The notes: a model not told the origin generated them from the sequence alone. A stretch of DNA of 50,839 nucleotides from an uncultured Leucobacter sp. (GCA_937967375.1 CALCJF010000030.1:1-50839); one strand, 5' to 3'. Counted from the stretch's first letter, positions 41,310 through 49,676 are shown. Program-made: numbers and translations.

Positions 41310-42556
41310 CGCTCGTCCCAGGGGCTGCGGCCGTCGGGGTCGACTCGGTCGAGCGGGTTCTCACCGGCCTCTATCTCGCGGCGCCGGCGCGACGACGCCC
41401 GCTTCGCGATCGCCCATTTGTGTGTTTCGGTTGAGCCGTCATAGATGCGAAACGGCCGCACCTCCTGAGCGAACTGTGCGAGAGGTAGCTGGTCGGTCAC
41501 GCCGTCACCGCCGCAGAGTTGGATCGATCGGTCGATGATGCGGCCGATCGCCTCTGAGCAGTGCACCTTGGCGATGCTCGACAGCTTCTCGCCTGCGCGA
41601 TGGTCTTCGCCGAGCAACGCTGAGGTGCGGGCGGTGATCGCGATCGAGGTCTCGAGATCGATCTCGTTCAGCGCGAGTAGCTCTTGCGCGACGCCCAACT
41701 CTCGCAGCGGACCGCCGAAGAGTTCGCGCGAATTGGCGCGGTCGAGCGCGGTATCGTGGGCGCGTTTCGCGAGGCCCAGCCACCGCATGCAGTGAGTGAG
41801 GCGCCCGGGACCGAGGCGCACCTGTGCGTAGACGAAGCCCTCACCGGGCTTGCCGAGCACTAGCTCGTCTGGCACGAAGAGATCCTCGATGTGCATGTGC
41901 GGGTGACCGCCCTCGATCGCACTATCGGTCGCGTGCAGATCGTTGCCGACGCGGATGCCGGGGGTGTCCATGTCGACGAGAAACATCGTCGCGCCCGCGG
42001 GCACGCCTTCGCTCTCGACGGCGTCGTTTCTCGCCATGAGCACGCAGAAGCTCGCGTTCAGTGCGCCGCTGATGAAACGCTTGTGGCCGTTCACCCGCCA
42101 CCCGCCTGCGACTCGCTCTGCGCGCGTGCTCAGCGCGGTGGGGTCCGAGCCCGCGCCGGGGTGCGGTTCGGTCATGCCGAAGCACGAGGTCACCTCGCCC
42201 GCTGCGAGCGGTCGCAAGAAGCGCTCTTTCTGCGCCTCGGTCGCGATCTGACCCAGCATGTGCATGTTGCCCTCGTCGGGCGCCATGCAGTTCAAGACCG
42301 CGGGGCCGATTGGTGAGTAGCCGGCCTCCATGAAGAGGGCGGGCCAGTAGCCGATCGGCACGCCGAGCCCGCCGTACTCTTTCGCGACATGGGGCGCGAA
42401 GACGCCGGCGGCCTTTGCCTGGTTCTGCAGTGCGACCCGGTCGGCTCGGCGCAGCGAGACACCTGGCCGCGGCTCTGCGGGAATCACTACCTCACGAATG
42501 AAGGCCCGAATGCGAAGCCTGAGCGCCTCGTATTCGTCTGGTAGCGCGGCGCTCAT
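41306..42556 (-). CDS. Acyl-CoA dehydrogenase (ACAD11/LvaC-like context)
   Basis: A 416-residue FAD enzyme. CFGMTEPHPGAGSDPT is the FAD-contacting strand; QLCGGDGVTDQLPLAQ and FRIYDGSTETHKWAIAKR close the active site. Where classical medium-chain enzymes have the catalytic Glu in YEG, this protein has Asp in YDG, as in the larger ACAD10/11-type proteins. It probably acts with the coupled APH-like kinase on a hydroxyacyl-CoA. It is overlapped by 4 bp with both the SDR upstream and the kinase downstream. Confidence 0.9.
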   Translation of the reverse strand: MSAALPDEYEALRLRIRAFIREVVIPAEPRPGVSLRRADRVALQNQAKAAGVFAPHVAKEYGGLGVPIGYWPALFMEAGYSPIGPAVLNCMAPDEGNMHMLGQIATEAQKERFLRPLAAGEVTSCFGMTEPHPGAGSDPTALSTRAERVAGGWRVNGHKRFISGALNASFCVLMARNDAVESEGVPAGATMFLVDMDTPGIRVGNDLHATDSAIEGGHPHMHIEDLFVPDELVLGKPGEGFVYAQVRLGPGRLTHCMRWLGLAKRAHDTALDRANSRELFGGPLRELGVAQELLALNEIDLETSIAITARTSALLGEDHRAGEKLSSIAKVHCSEAIGRIIDRSIQLCGGDGVTDQLPLAQFAQEVRPFRIYDGSTETHKWAIAKRASSRRRREIEAGENPLDRVDPDGRSPWDER

Positions 42557-43371
42557 GCCGTGCCTCCCGCGCTCAGCAGGCCGCCGTCGAGCGTGAGGGT
42601 CTGGCCGGTGACCCAGGCCGCGTCAGCTGAGGCGAAGTAGACGACCGCACCCGCGATATCCTCTGGCACGCCGAGTCGCCCGAGCGGATACTGCGCGGCA
42701 ACCTCAGCCTCGCGACCCTCGTAGAGCGCCTTCGCGAAGTCGGTCTTCACAACCGCGGGAGCGACGGCGTTGACGCGAATCTCGGGACCCATCTCGGCGG
42801 CGAGCGTCGTGGTGAGGTGCATCACCGCGGCCTTCGTCACGCCATACATGCCGATGCCCGTCGAAGGCACGCGCCCAGCAACCGAGGCGAGGTTGATGAT
42901 GCTGCCGTGCCGAGCTTTGAAGTCGAGGCCTTCGTGATGGTAGGCGGCCTGCGACCACCCGAGTGTGCCGATCACGTTCACCTCGAAGAGCTTGCGGGCG
43001 GCGCCGAGGTCGAGATCCATCGCCGTGCCGTAGAAGGGGTTGATGCCCGCGTTGTTCACGAGAATATCGAGGCCGCCGAATTCGGCGGCGACGCGATCCA
43101 TCACCGCGGCGCGATGTTCGGGGTCGTCGGCCTTACCTGCGACGTAGATCGCGGTGCCCTCGGGCACGCTCGCGACCGCCTCCTGCAGCGCGTCGTCTTT
43201 GCGGGCGGTGATGCAGACGCGCGCGCCCTCGGCGACGAGGCGCTGGGCGATCGCGAGGCCGATGCCCCGACTCGCCCCGGTGACGATAGCTATCTTGTCC
43301 GCGAGTTTGCTCTCGGCGTTGCCGTCTGGGCCCCTGAGGGGCGCAGGGTTGGGTGCAGCGTTACTGGACAT
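42553..43371 (-). CDS. SDR-family oxidoreductase (first gene of the kinase-dehydrogenase operon)
   Basis: A 272-residue classical short-chain dehydrogenase. TGASRGIG at 31-38 binds the cofactor; NNAG is at 106-109; the catalytic set is Ser163, Tyr176 and Lys180 (MYGVTK). About 22 extra residues precede the fold. It would oxidise a hydroxyacyl intermediate. ACGGAG precedes the ATG at 43371; a TATACT box and a 20-bp dyad lie just upstream. Confidence 0.9.
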   Translation of the reverse strand: MSSNAAPNPAPLRGPDGNAESKLADKIAIVTGASRGIGLAIAQRLVAEGARVCITARKDDALQEAVASVPEGTAIYVAGKADDPEHRAAVMDRVAAEFGGLDILVNNAGINPFYGTAMDLDLGAARKLFEVNVIGTLGWSQAAYHHEGLDFKARHGSIINLASVAGRVPSTGIGMYGVTKAAVMHLTTTLAAEMGPEIRVNAVAPAVVKTDFAKALYEGREAEVAAQYPLGRLGVPEDIAGAVVYFASADAAWVTGQTLTLDGGLLSAGGTA

Positions 43372-43408
43372 GCAGACTCCGTTATCTTCGATGGCCGTGG
43401 CTACCCCA

Positions 43409-43414
43409 AGTATA
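43409..43414 (-). promoter_or_regulatory. -10 element of the SDR-ACAD-APH operon
   Basis: TATACT on the minus strand, 37 bp before the ATG at 43371 and directly downstream of the dyad operator. Confidence 0.6.
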
Positions 43415-43420
43415 GCCCCA

Positions 43421-43440
43421 CCGAGCGATCGATCGGTCGG
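43421..43440. promoter_or_regulatory. 20-bp dyad operator upstream of the SDR-ACAD-APH operon
   Basis: CCGAGCGATCGATCGGTCGG is palindromic at 18 of 20 positions and overlaps the -35 region of the TATACT promoter. It has the shape of a TetR operator; either of the two nearby TetR proteins could bind. Confidence 0.7.
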
Positions 43441-43490
43441 TGCGTGGTTAAGACCATCACGCCCGTAGGCAACGCGGAGGGACCTCGACC

Positions 43491-44114
43491 CTACGGCTGC
43501 CCCGGCTTCAGCTCGACGAAGAGCGCATGCGCCTCGGCGCAGAGCACCTCACCGTGCCAGATCTCGCCAACGAGAAAGCGTTTGCGCCCCTCGATCCGCT
43601 CGACACGAGCTCGCACGAGCAGAGGCTCATTGACCGGAGTGATCGACCGAAAGTCGGTCTTCAGGTAGGCGGTGCGCGACGGCGGTCGGTCGAGCCCAGC
43701 CGACAATCGACCGAGCACCTCGTCGAAGATCAGGGCGACGACGCCACCGTGCGCCGCACTGTTGACCCCGAGAAAGAAGTCGCCAATGCTCGCGGTGCCG
43801 AGAAAGTGCGCGTCGTCGAGCTCAAGCGTTTCGATCTCGGGCATCATCGCGTGCACGCCCGTGTGCCGGCGTCGCCCTCGCCCGAAGCGGCGGTCAACCT
43901 CGGGCACCCGGCGATCCTCGGCTTCTTTTCGAAGCCCAGCCAAGGTATCGCGAAAGACGCCCATCTGCTGCTCATCGAGGTCTGCCGCCGCGAACGCGTG
44001 CAGAAACCCCTGCAGCTCGCCGATCAGCCCCGCATAGCTCTCGCTGCGCTCATCGAGACCGGCGGCCAGCCAGCGAAGAATCGCATCGGCACCACTCAAA
44101 GACTGCGTATTCAT
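43491..44114 (-). CDS. PaaI-type hotdog thioesterase
   Basis: A 207-residue protein. The C-terminal hotdog domain has GVNSAAHGGVVALIFDEVLG, in which the HGG turn and following acidic residue form the acyl-CoA thioesterase site, and AYLKTDFRSITPV. The N-terminal 70 residues are a helical extension of unclear role. It probably hydrolyses acyl-CoA intermediates of the pathway. AAAGGAAG precedes the ATG; it is the last gene of the TetR-SDR-thiolase-MaoC operon. Confidence 0.87.
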   Translation of the reverse strand: MNTQSLSGADAILRWLAAGLDERSESYAGLIGELQGFLHAFAAADLDEQQMGVFRDTLAGLRKEAEDRRVPEVDRRFGRGRRRHTGVHAMMPEIETLELDDAHFLGTASIGDFFLGVNSAAHGGVVALIFDEVLGRLSAGLDRPPSRTAYLKTDFRSITPVNEPLLVRARVERIEGRKRFLVGEIWHGEVLCAEAHALFVELKPGQP

Positions 44115-44141
44115 AGACTTCCTTTCGCGTCGTGAGGCGGG

Positions 44142-44618
44142 TCACTCCTCAGATGAACGCGCATCCGAGAAGTACAGGCGATTCAGATTCTCGGCCACGC
44201 ACACCGGACGCTCGCTGCCCTCGCGCTCGACGCTCACCTGCCACGTCACCTGCATGCCACCAGCGATGTCTTCGACCTCGGCGAGCGTGACGCGACCCCG
44301 CAGCCGCGACCCGACTGGCACGGGCGCCGGCCAACGCACTCGGTTCAACCCGTAGTTCACTGCCATCGTAGTGCCGGTGACCTCGCTCACCTCCATGATC
44401 CACGCAGAAAGCAGACTGAGAGTGAGGTAGCCGTGCGCGATCGTGCCAGCGAACGGCCCTTCTGCGGCGCGCTCGGGATCGACATGAATCCACTGGCGAT
44501 CGTTCGTGGCCTCGGCGAACATGTCGATGCGATTCTGGGTGACCTCGATCCACGAACCGACCCCGATCTCTTCACCGACGGCTGCGCGCAGCGAATCAGC
44601 GCTGTCGAAGACGCGCAC
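44142..44618 (-). CDS. MaoC-family (R)-specific enoyl-CoA hydratase
   Basis: A 158-residue single-hotdog hydratase. The catalytic Asp-His pair lies in NDRQWIHVDPERA, followed by GPFAGTIAHGYLTLSL, the hydratase-2 signature. It would add water to a trans-2-enoyl-CoA. The GTG start at 44618 directly abuts the thiolase stop (TAG then GTG), so translation is coupled. Confidence 0.92.
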   Translation of the reverse strand: MRVFDSADSLRAAVGEEIGVGSWIEVTQNRIDMFAEATNDRQWIHVDPERAAEGPFAGTIAHGYLTLSLLSAWIMEVSEVTGTTMAVNYGLNRVRWPAPVPVGSRLRGRVTLAEVEDIAGGMQVTWQVSVEREGSERPVCVAENLNRLYFSDARSSEE

Positions 44619-45815
44619 CTACGCGACCTCGAACAAGCCGGCCGCACCCATGCCACCGCCAACGCACATCGCCACCACGACGTAGCGTGCACCGCGGCGC
44701 TTGCCTTCGATGAGCGCGTGGCCCGTCGCCCGCGCGCCGGTCATGCCGTAGGGGTGGCCGAGCGCGATCGCGCCGCCGTCGACGTTCATGAGCTCGGGAT
44801 CGATGCCGAGCGTATCGCGGCAGTAGACGGCCTGCGACGCGAACGCCTCATTCAGCTCCCAGAGCCCGATGTCGTTCACGGTGAGTCCGTGGTTTGCGAG
44901 CAGCTTCGGGATCGCCGTGACCGGGCCGATGCCCATCTCTTCGGGCTTCACTCCCGTTACGGCCATGCCACGGTAGAAGCCGAGCGGCTGCAGTCCGCGG
45001 CGCGAGGCCTCCCCTGCCTCCATCACGACGGCGGCTGCGGCACCGTCAGAGAGCTGCGAGGCGTTGCCCGCAGTGATCGTGGGGTTCGCCCAGGGGTCGC
45101 CGGGCTGCAGCACGGTGCGCAGCCCGGCGAGGCCCTCGGCGGTCGTGGCGCGCAGGCCTTCGTCATGGGTCACGGTCACCGTGCGCTTCGAGATCTCGCC
45201 GGTCTCTTTGTCTTGCACCAGTTGATCCACCGTAATCGGTGCGATCTCGTCGGCGAGGCGGCCCGCTTCGGTCGCGGCGATCGCCCGCTGCTGCGAGATG
45301 AAACCCATCTCATCTTGTTGCTCGCGGGTGACCCCGTAGCGCTCGGCCACGAGTTCGGCGGTCTGCAGCATCGGCCAGTAGATGTCTGGCTGGTGCTCCT
45401 TGATCCAGGGATCGACCATGCGATCCCTGCGCTGATGCTCGTTCTGCACGAGCGAGATCGACTCGACACCGCCGCCGATGGCAACGGTCTGGTGTTCGAA
45501 GATCACCTGGCGCGCGGCCTGCGCGATGGCCATGAGGCCCGATGAGCACTGGCGGTCGATCGTCGAGCCAGGAACCGTCACCGGAAGGCCGGCGCGCACT
45601 GCCGACTGGCGCGCAATGTTCAGGCCGCTCGCTCCCTCTTGCAGCGCACAGCCGAGCAGCACGTCTTCGATCTCGGCCGGGTCGACTCCCGCCCGTTCTA
45701 CCGCGGCGGCGATCGCGTGGCCGGCGAGGGCCTGCGGCTGGGTGTCGTTGAACACCCCCCGGTAGGCCTTGCCGATCGGCGTGCGGGCGACGCTGACGAT
45801 TGCTGCTTCTCTCAT
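44619..45815 (-). CDS. Thiolase (acetyl-CoA C-acyltransferase)
   Basis: A 398-residue thiolase cleaving 3-ketoacyl-CoA to acetyl-CoA and a shortened acyl-CoA. Active residues are Cys90 (DRQCSSG), His354 (GHPYGMTG) and Cys384 (MCVGGGMG), with NEAFA in the usual place. The open frame continues far upstream, but MREAAIVSVARTPIG is the standard N-terminus, so the ATG at 45815 is correct. It sits between an SDR and a MaoC hydratase, which together make a beta-oxidation spiral. Confidence 0.95.
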   Translation of the reverse strand: MREAAIVSVARTPIGKAYRGVFNDTQPQALAGHAIAAAVERAGVDPAEIEDVLLGCALQEGASGLNIARQSAVRAGLPVTVPGSTIDRQCSSGLMAIAQAARQVIFEHQTVAIGGGVESISLVQNEHQRRDRMVDPWIKEHQPDIYWPMLQTAELVAERYGVTREQQDEMGFISQQRAIAATEAGRLADEIAPITVDQLVQDKETGEISKRTVTVTHDEGLRATTAEGLAGLRTVLQPGDPWANPTITAGNASQLSDGAAAAVVMEAGEASRRGLQPLGFYRGMAVTGVKPEEMGIGPVTAIPKLLANHGLTVNDIGLWELNEAFASQAVYCRDTLGIDPELMNVDGGAIALGHPYGMTGARATGHALIEGKRRGARYVVVAMCVGGGMGAAGLFEVA

Positions 45816-45889
45816 GTTTCTGCTCCTATGTCTTCGTTGATCAGAGGTAAAGCTTCGATGGCGCGGGATCGCGGCGCGACCCCCGGCGT

Positions 45890-46648
45890 CTAGTCGGTCG
45901 GGCCGCCGGCGACGTACAGCACCTGGCCGCTCGTGTAGCTGGCACCCTCGCTCACGAAGAACGACGCCGCGTGGGCGATATCTGCGGGCACGCCGGTGCG
46001 GGCGACCGGAATCTGCTTCGCCGCGCCGACGAGAAACTCCTCGAGGGTCACCCCCATGCGCTCGGCAGTCTGCGCGATCATGTCGGTCTCGATGAAGCCG
46101 GGGGCGATCGCGTTCACGGTGACCCCGAACCTGCCGAGCTCGATCGCGAGCGTCTTCGTGAACCCCTGCATGCCCGCCTTCGCCGCGGCATAATTCGCTT
46201 GGCCTCGGTTGCCGAGCGCCGAAGTGCTCGAAAGGTTGACGATTCGGCCCCAACCGGCGGCGGTCATGTGCGCCTGCACGGCGCGCGCCATAAGAAACGA
46301 GCCGCGCAGGTGCACGTTCATGACGGTGTCCCAGTCGTCGGTCGTCATCTTGAACAGCAGATTGTCGCGGATCACTCCGGCGTTGTTGATGAGAATAGTC
46401 GGGGCGCCGAGCTCTGCAGTGACACGCTCGACGGCTGCGGCCACGGCCTGCTCATCGGCCACGTTCGCGCCCACCGCGATCGCCCGGCCGCCAGCGGCGG
46501 CGATCCTTTCAACGGTGGCTGCGCAGGCAGCCTCGTCGAGATCGATCACGGCAATCGCGTGACCGTCGTCTGACAGGCGTTCGGCGATGCTCGCGCCGAT
46601 GCCGCGCGCTGCTCCGGTGACGATAGCGACTCTGCTGGTGGTTGACAT
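45890..46648 (-). CDS. SDR-family 3-hydroxyacyl dehydrogenase (FabG-like)
   Basis: A 252-residue short-chain dehydrogenase very like FabG: TGAARGIG at 11-18, NNAG at 88-91, Ser140/141, Tyr153 and Lys157 in GQANYAAAK, and APGFIETDM. In this operon it most likely oxidises (R)-3-hydroxyacyl-CoA made by the MaoC hydratase. A Shine-Dalgarno-like GAAGGAGC precedes the ATG at 46648. It follows the TetR gene by 28 bp. Confidence 0.92.
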   Translation of the reverse strand: MSTTSRVAIVTGAARGIGASIAERLSDDGHAIAVIDLDEAACAATVERIAAAGGRAIAVGANVADEQAVAAAVERVTAELGAPTILINNAGVIRDNLLFKMTTDDWDTVMNVHLRGSFLMARAVQAHMTAAGWGRIVNLSSTSALGNRGQANYAAAKAGMQGFTKTLAIELGRFGVTVNAIAPGFIETDMIAQTAERMGVTLEEFLVGAAKQIPVARTGVPADIAHAASFFVSEGASYTSGQVLYVAGGPTD

Positions 46649-46676
46649 CGTTGTGCTCCTTCGGTGGTGTGCGTGT

Positions 46677-47390
46677 TCAGGCGCCACTTGGCGCGGTACG
46701 TTTGGTGGCTGGTTCGCGGTCGAGGCCCATGCCCGAGATCCAGATCTCGGCGATTGCGTTCGTCGCTTGCTCGAGCGGCACATCGCTGAGCCCACTGCCG
46801 TTCAAGACGAAGCGCTGAAACGCGTAGTACTCGGTCATGCTGCGCAGCATCTCTGCGGCGAGCGCGAGGTCAAGGTCGCCGCGCATCTGACCCGCGGCGA
46901 TGCCTCGTTCGAGCGAGCGCACGATTCGATCGTTGAAGGCGCGCTTGGCGGCATCCCAGAGCTGAGCCACCTCGGCGTCGGTCTGCGAGAGTTCGACCAC
47001 GACGCCGAGCAGAGCGCGGTGCGCTTCATAGAACTCGAAGTATTTGCGAGTCGACTCGAGCACCGAACGAATGGGCTGCGTCTCGTCGAAGGGGCTGCGA
47101 ATGAAGACGTACATCTCGTCCATCATTTCGCGAAGAAGTTCGCGGGTGAGCTGCTGGCGATCTTCGAAGTATCGGTAGAACGCGCCCGCCGAGAGCCCGG
47201 CGGCCTCGGTGATGTCGGTGATGCGGGCGTTCGCGTAACCCTTTTCATAGAGCTGTGCCGCGGCCTTCATAAGCCGGCGCCTGGTGTCGCGGCCCTTCTC
47301 GGTGCTTGGCATCGGCGCTGCGGGCTCGGCCCCTGCCGGCTCAGTCGCCTGGCCGCTCGTCGGCCGCTCGGCTGTCGGCTGTTGCGCCAT
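46677..47390 (-). CDS. TetR-family regulator, first gene of the thiolase operon
   Basis: A 237-residue regulator. After a disordered Pro/Ala-rich leader of about 30 residues, the HTH reads RRRLMKAAAQLYEKGYANAR and ITDITEAAGLSAGAFYRYFEDR. The rest is a helical acyl-CoA-type ligand domain. GAGGGGAG precedes the ATG at 47390, and a 20-bp dyad 54 bp upstream is the probable autoregulatory site. It would derepress the SDR-thiolase-MaoC-PaaI genes when the acyl substrate is present. Confidence 0.9.
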   Translation of the reverse strand: MAQQPTAERPTSGQATEPAGAEPAAPMPSTEKGRDTRRRLMKAAAQLYEKGYANARITDITEAAGLSAGAFYRYFEDRQQLTRELLREMMDEMYVFIRSPFDETQPIRSVLESTRKYFEFYEAHRALLGVVVELSQTDAEVAQLWDAAKRAFNDRIVRSLERGIAAGQMRGDLDLALAAEMLRSMTEYYAFQRFVLNGSGLSDVPLEQATNAIAEIWISGMGLDREPATKRTAPSGA

Positions 47391-47443
47391 GCGCCACTCC
47401 CCTCAGGGTCTGTGGCGCGGTTGCGAGCGCCATTACCGAGAAA

Positions 47444-47463
47444 TGAAAGTGAAATCACTTTCA
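47444..47463. promoter_or_regulatory. TetR operator TGAAAGTGA-AA-TCACTTTCA
   Basis: Nine-base arms are perfectly complementary around a 2-bp centre, 54 bp upstream of the TetR start. It is the only strong dyad between the TetR gene and the CopD-CtaG gene. Confidence 0.8.
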
Positions 47464-47524
47464 CAAATGCGACCATAACACGGTGACAGCTCGCACTCAA
47501 GAACTTCCGGCGGCGAGGCCCCGT

Positions 47525-49543
47525 TCAGTCGCGGTTCGCCGCGCCCCCGGTTCGAGCCGCCTGGCGCTGATCCCGTTCTGCCTGCTTTGCAAGCAGTTCG
47601 TTGTACGCGCGCAGCTCGGCATCGCCCGAGCGGTCTTCGGCGCGATCCTTTCGCTTCTGCTCTTTCTCGTCGCTTCGCGACCACTGGATCGCGACGATCA
47701 ACGCGAGTGCGAGCGTCGGCAGCTCGCCGATGCCCCAGGCGATGCCGCCACCCATGTTCTGGTCTTCGAGCGGCGTCGCGCCCCAGGTGCGCCCCATCGC
47801 GCCGTACCAGTCAGCGAGCAGCAGCCCGTTGCCCGTCATGATGGTGACGCCGAAGAACGCGTGCGAGGCCATGGTTGCGAAGAGCGTCACGATGCGCAGC
47901 GGGTACGGGAATCGATACGGCACCGGATCGACGCCGATCATCGACAGGCTGAAGAGATAGCCCGAGATCAAGAAGTGAATGATCATCCACTGGTGACCGA
48001 CGTGTTCTTCTGCGGCCCAGCGTGCGATCGGCGTGAAATAGAACACCCAGAGCGAACCCGCGAAGATCACGGCAGCGACCGCCGGGTGCGTGATGACCTT
48101 CGAGTACGGGGTCTGCACCATCCAGAGAATCCACTCGCGGCCGCCCCACGAGCCGTCGTCGCGCTTCTGCACCGCCCGCAGCGCGAGCGTGACGGGTGCG
48201 CCGAGCACGAGCACAAGCGGGATCAGCATCGTCAACATCATGTGGCCGAGCATGTGCACGCTGAACAGGTACTGCTCGTAGGCGTTGAGCGCGCCGTTCG
48301 TCGTATAGAAGAGCAGCGCGAGGCCGGTCACCCAGGCGACCGTGCGACCGATCGGCCACTTGTCGCCGCGGCGGTGCAGCCGCCACACGCCGGCGAGATA
48401 CATGAGCACGCCGAAGACGCAGATGAGGGTCCAGGCAAGATCGAACTTCCACTCAGTGAAGTAGCTAGAGGGGACGAGCTCTGCCGGAAGAGGATCGCCG
48501 GTCAGGTACTCCGCCGGGCTCGTGGTCAGGCTGCCCGTTTCTCGCGCCGACTCGAGCGCGACCGGAGTTGCGGTGCGGCCGAGGGCCGCGGCTAGGCCGC
48601 TCGCTGCACCCATCACCGCAAGCTCCGCAACGACGAGCCAGGCAAACACCCTCGCGCCGCCCTCTCCCGGAATGCGTCTGATCGCACGCTGTCGCCACAG
48701 CACACCGAAGATGCCGAGCGCGACGATCGTCGCGACCTTCAGCATCACGATCTGGCCGTAGCCGGTAGCGAAGAGCTGATCCCAGGTGCCGACGCGCATC
48801 CAAGCGCTCACGACGCCCGATGAGGCCACTCCGATGAAAGCGAAGAGCGCGAGCGAGCTGTAGCGCGAGACGAGCACCGCGAGCCGCGCCCTATCGACCG
48901 CCTTCGCGACGAAGACGAGGGTCACCAGGCCGCCGAGCCAGACCGCTGCGCCGATGAGATGCACGAGCAGCGAGTTCACGGCCTGCGAGTGGTTCGCCGC
49001 GCCCGCGGCATGCCCCTGCGAAGCAATCGGGAACGTGGTTGCCAGCGCCACGACAAGGGCGACGAGCACGAGCCGGCGATCCCGCACCGCGAAGCACAGC
49101 ACGGTGGCTATCGCCGCGAGCAGAATTTGCGCGAGCCAGTACCGACCGAGCTCGATCGTCGTCAGAAACTGGGCAAGCCCGGCACCGAAGGTCGCACTGC
49201 CCGAGAAGGGCAGACCCGAGACGTCGGCGTAGGTGAAGATCATCGCGGCAGTCGCAGCCACGGTAGTGAGCGCGGCGCTGCCAGAGGCGAGATCCATCGC
49301 GATGCGCGACTCTTGCTTCTCGCTCGAGAGCGCCCACACGACCATGACGAGCGCACCGATCATGCCAGCCATACCGATGTTCATGAGCGAGCGCGAGATC
49401 GGCACGCCGTAGCGCACCAGATCACCCGGGTCGAGCAGCATGCGCTCTGCCGCTCCGCCGCCGATCGCCAGGGCTACGAACAGCGCGGTCAGCGTGAGGG
49501 CCACCAACACCGCGGGGGCAAGAATGCGGAGAGATCGAGGCAC
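47525..49543 (-). CDS. CopD-CtaG fusion membrane protein
   Basis: A 672-residue polytopic protein. The N-terminal half (about 1-330) is CopD-like, with GHAAGAANHSQAVNSLLVHL and WLGGLVTLVF. The C-terminal half (about 360-620) is the caa3-type CtaG cytochrome oxidase assembly fold, with FSVHMLGHMMLTMLIP, EEHVGHQWMIIHFLISGYLF and ASHAFFGVTIM supplying His ligands. It is expected to import or deliver copper to cytochrome c oxidase. The charged tail (SRSDEKEQKRKDRAEDR onward) is cytosolic. The GTG at 49543 follows a TAGGCT box by 6 nt. The fusion is common in actinobacteria. Confidence 0.92.
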   Translation of the reverse strand: MPRSLRILAPAVLVALTLTALFVALAIGGGAAERMLLDPGDLVRYGVPISRSLMNIGMAGMIGALVMVVWALSSEKQESRIAMDLASGSAALTTVAATAAMIFTYADVSGLPFSGSATFGAGLAQFLTTIELGRYWLAQILLAAIATVLCFAVRDRRLVLVALVVALATTFPIASQGHAAGAANHSQAVNSLLVHLIGAAVWLGGLVTLVFVAKAVDRARLAVLVSRYSSLALFAFIGVASSGVVSAWMRVGTWDQLFATGYGQIVMLKVATIVALGIFGVLWRQRAIRRIPGEGGARVFAWLVVAELAVMGAASGLAAALGRTATPVALESARETGSLTTSPAEYLTGDPLPAELVPSSYFTEWKFDLAWTLICVFGVLMYLAGVWRLHRRGDKWPIGRTVAWVTGLALLFYTTNGALNAYEQYLFSVHMLGHMMLTMLIPLVLVLGAPVTLALRAVQKRDDGSWGGREWILWMVQTPYSKVITHPAVAAVIFAGSLWVFYFTPIARWAAEEHVGHQWMIIHFLISGYLFSLSMIGVDPVPYRFPYPLRIVTLFATMASHAFFGVTIMTGNGLLLADWYGAMGRTWGATPLEDQNMGGGIAWGIGELPTLALALIVAIQWSRSDEKEQKRKDRAEDRSGDAELRAYNELLAKQAERDQRQAARTGGAANRD

Positions 49544-49549
49544 CCCTCA

Positions 49550-49555
49550 AGCCTA
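49550..49555 (-). promoter_or_regulatory. -10 element of the CopD-CtaG gene (leaderless)
   Basis: TAGGCT on the minus strand, 6 nt before the GTG at 49543. Confidence 0.55.
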
Positions 49556-49624
49556 AGCGATGGGCCGTCGCGCCGCCTGAGTGCGATTCGGCCGTGAGAA
49601 TGGCGATCCTCGCCCCGCAAAACA

Positions 49625-49654
49625 AAACCCCCCGGCCTTGCAGCCAGGGGGTTT
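49625..49654 (-). terminator. Intrinsic terminator of the HU gene
   Basis: Stem AAACCCCC/GGGGGTTT plus GGC/GCC with one mismatch and a 6-nt loop; on the minus strand it is followed by TTTTGTTTTG. It starts 22 bp after the HU stop. Confidence 0.9.
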
Positions 49655-49676
49655 GCGTAGAACTTGTGTGAAGAAC

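Noticed and set aside
44619..46253. Thiolase start far upstream, giving a 544-residue protein
   Set aside because: The upstream part is a shadow of the SDR gene; the standard thiolase N-terminus begins at 45815.
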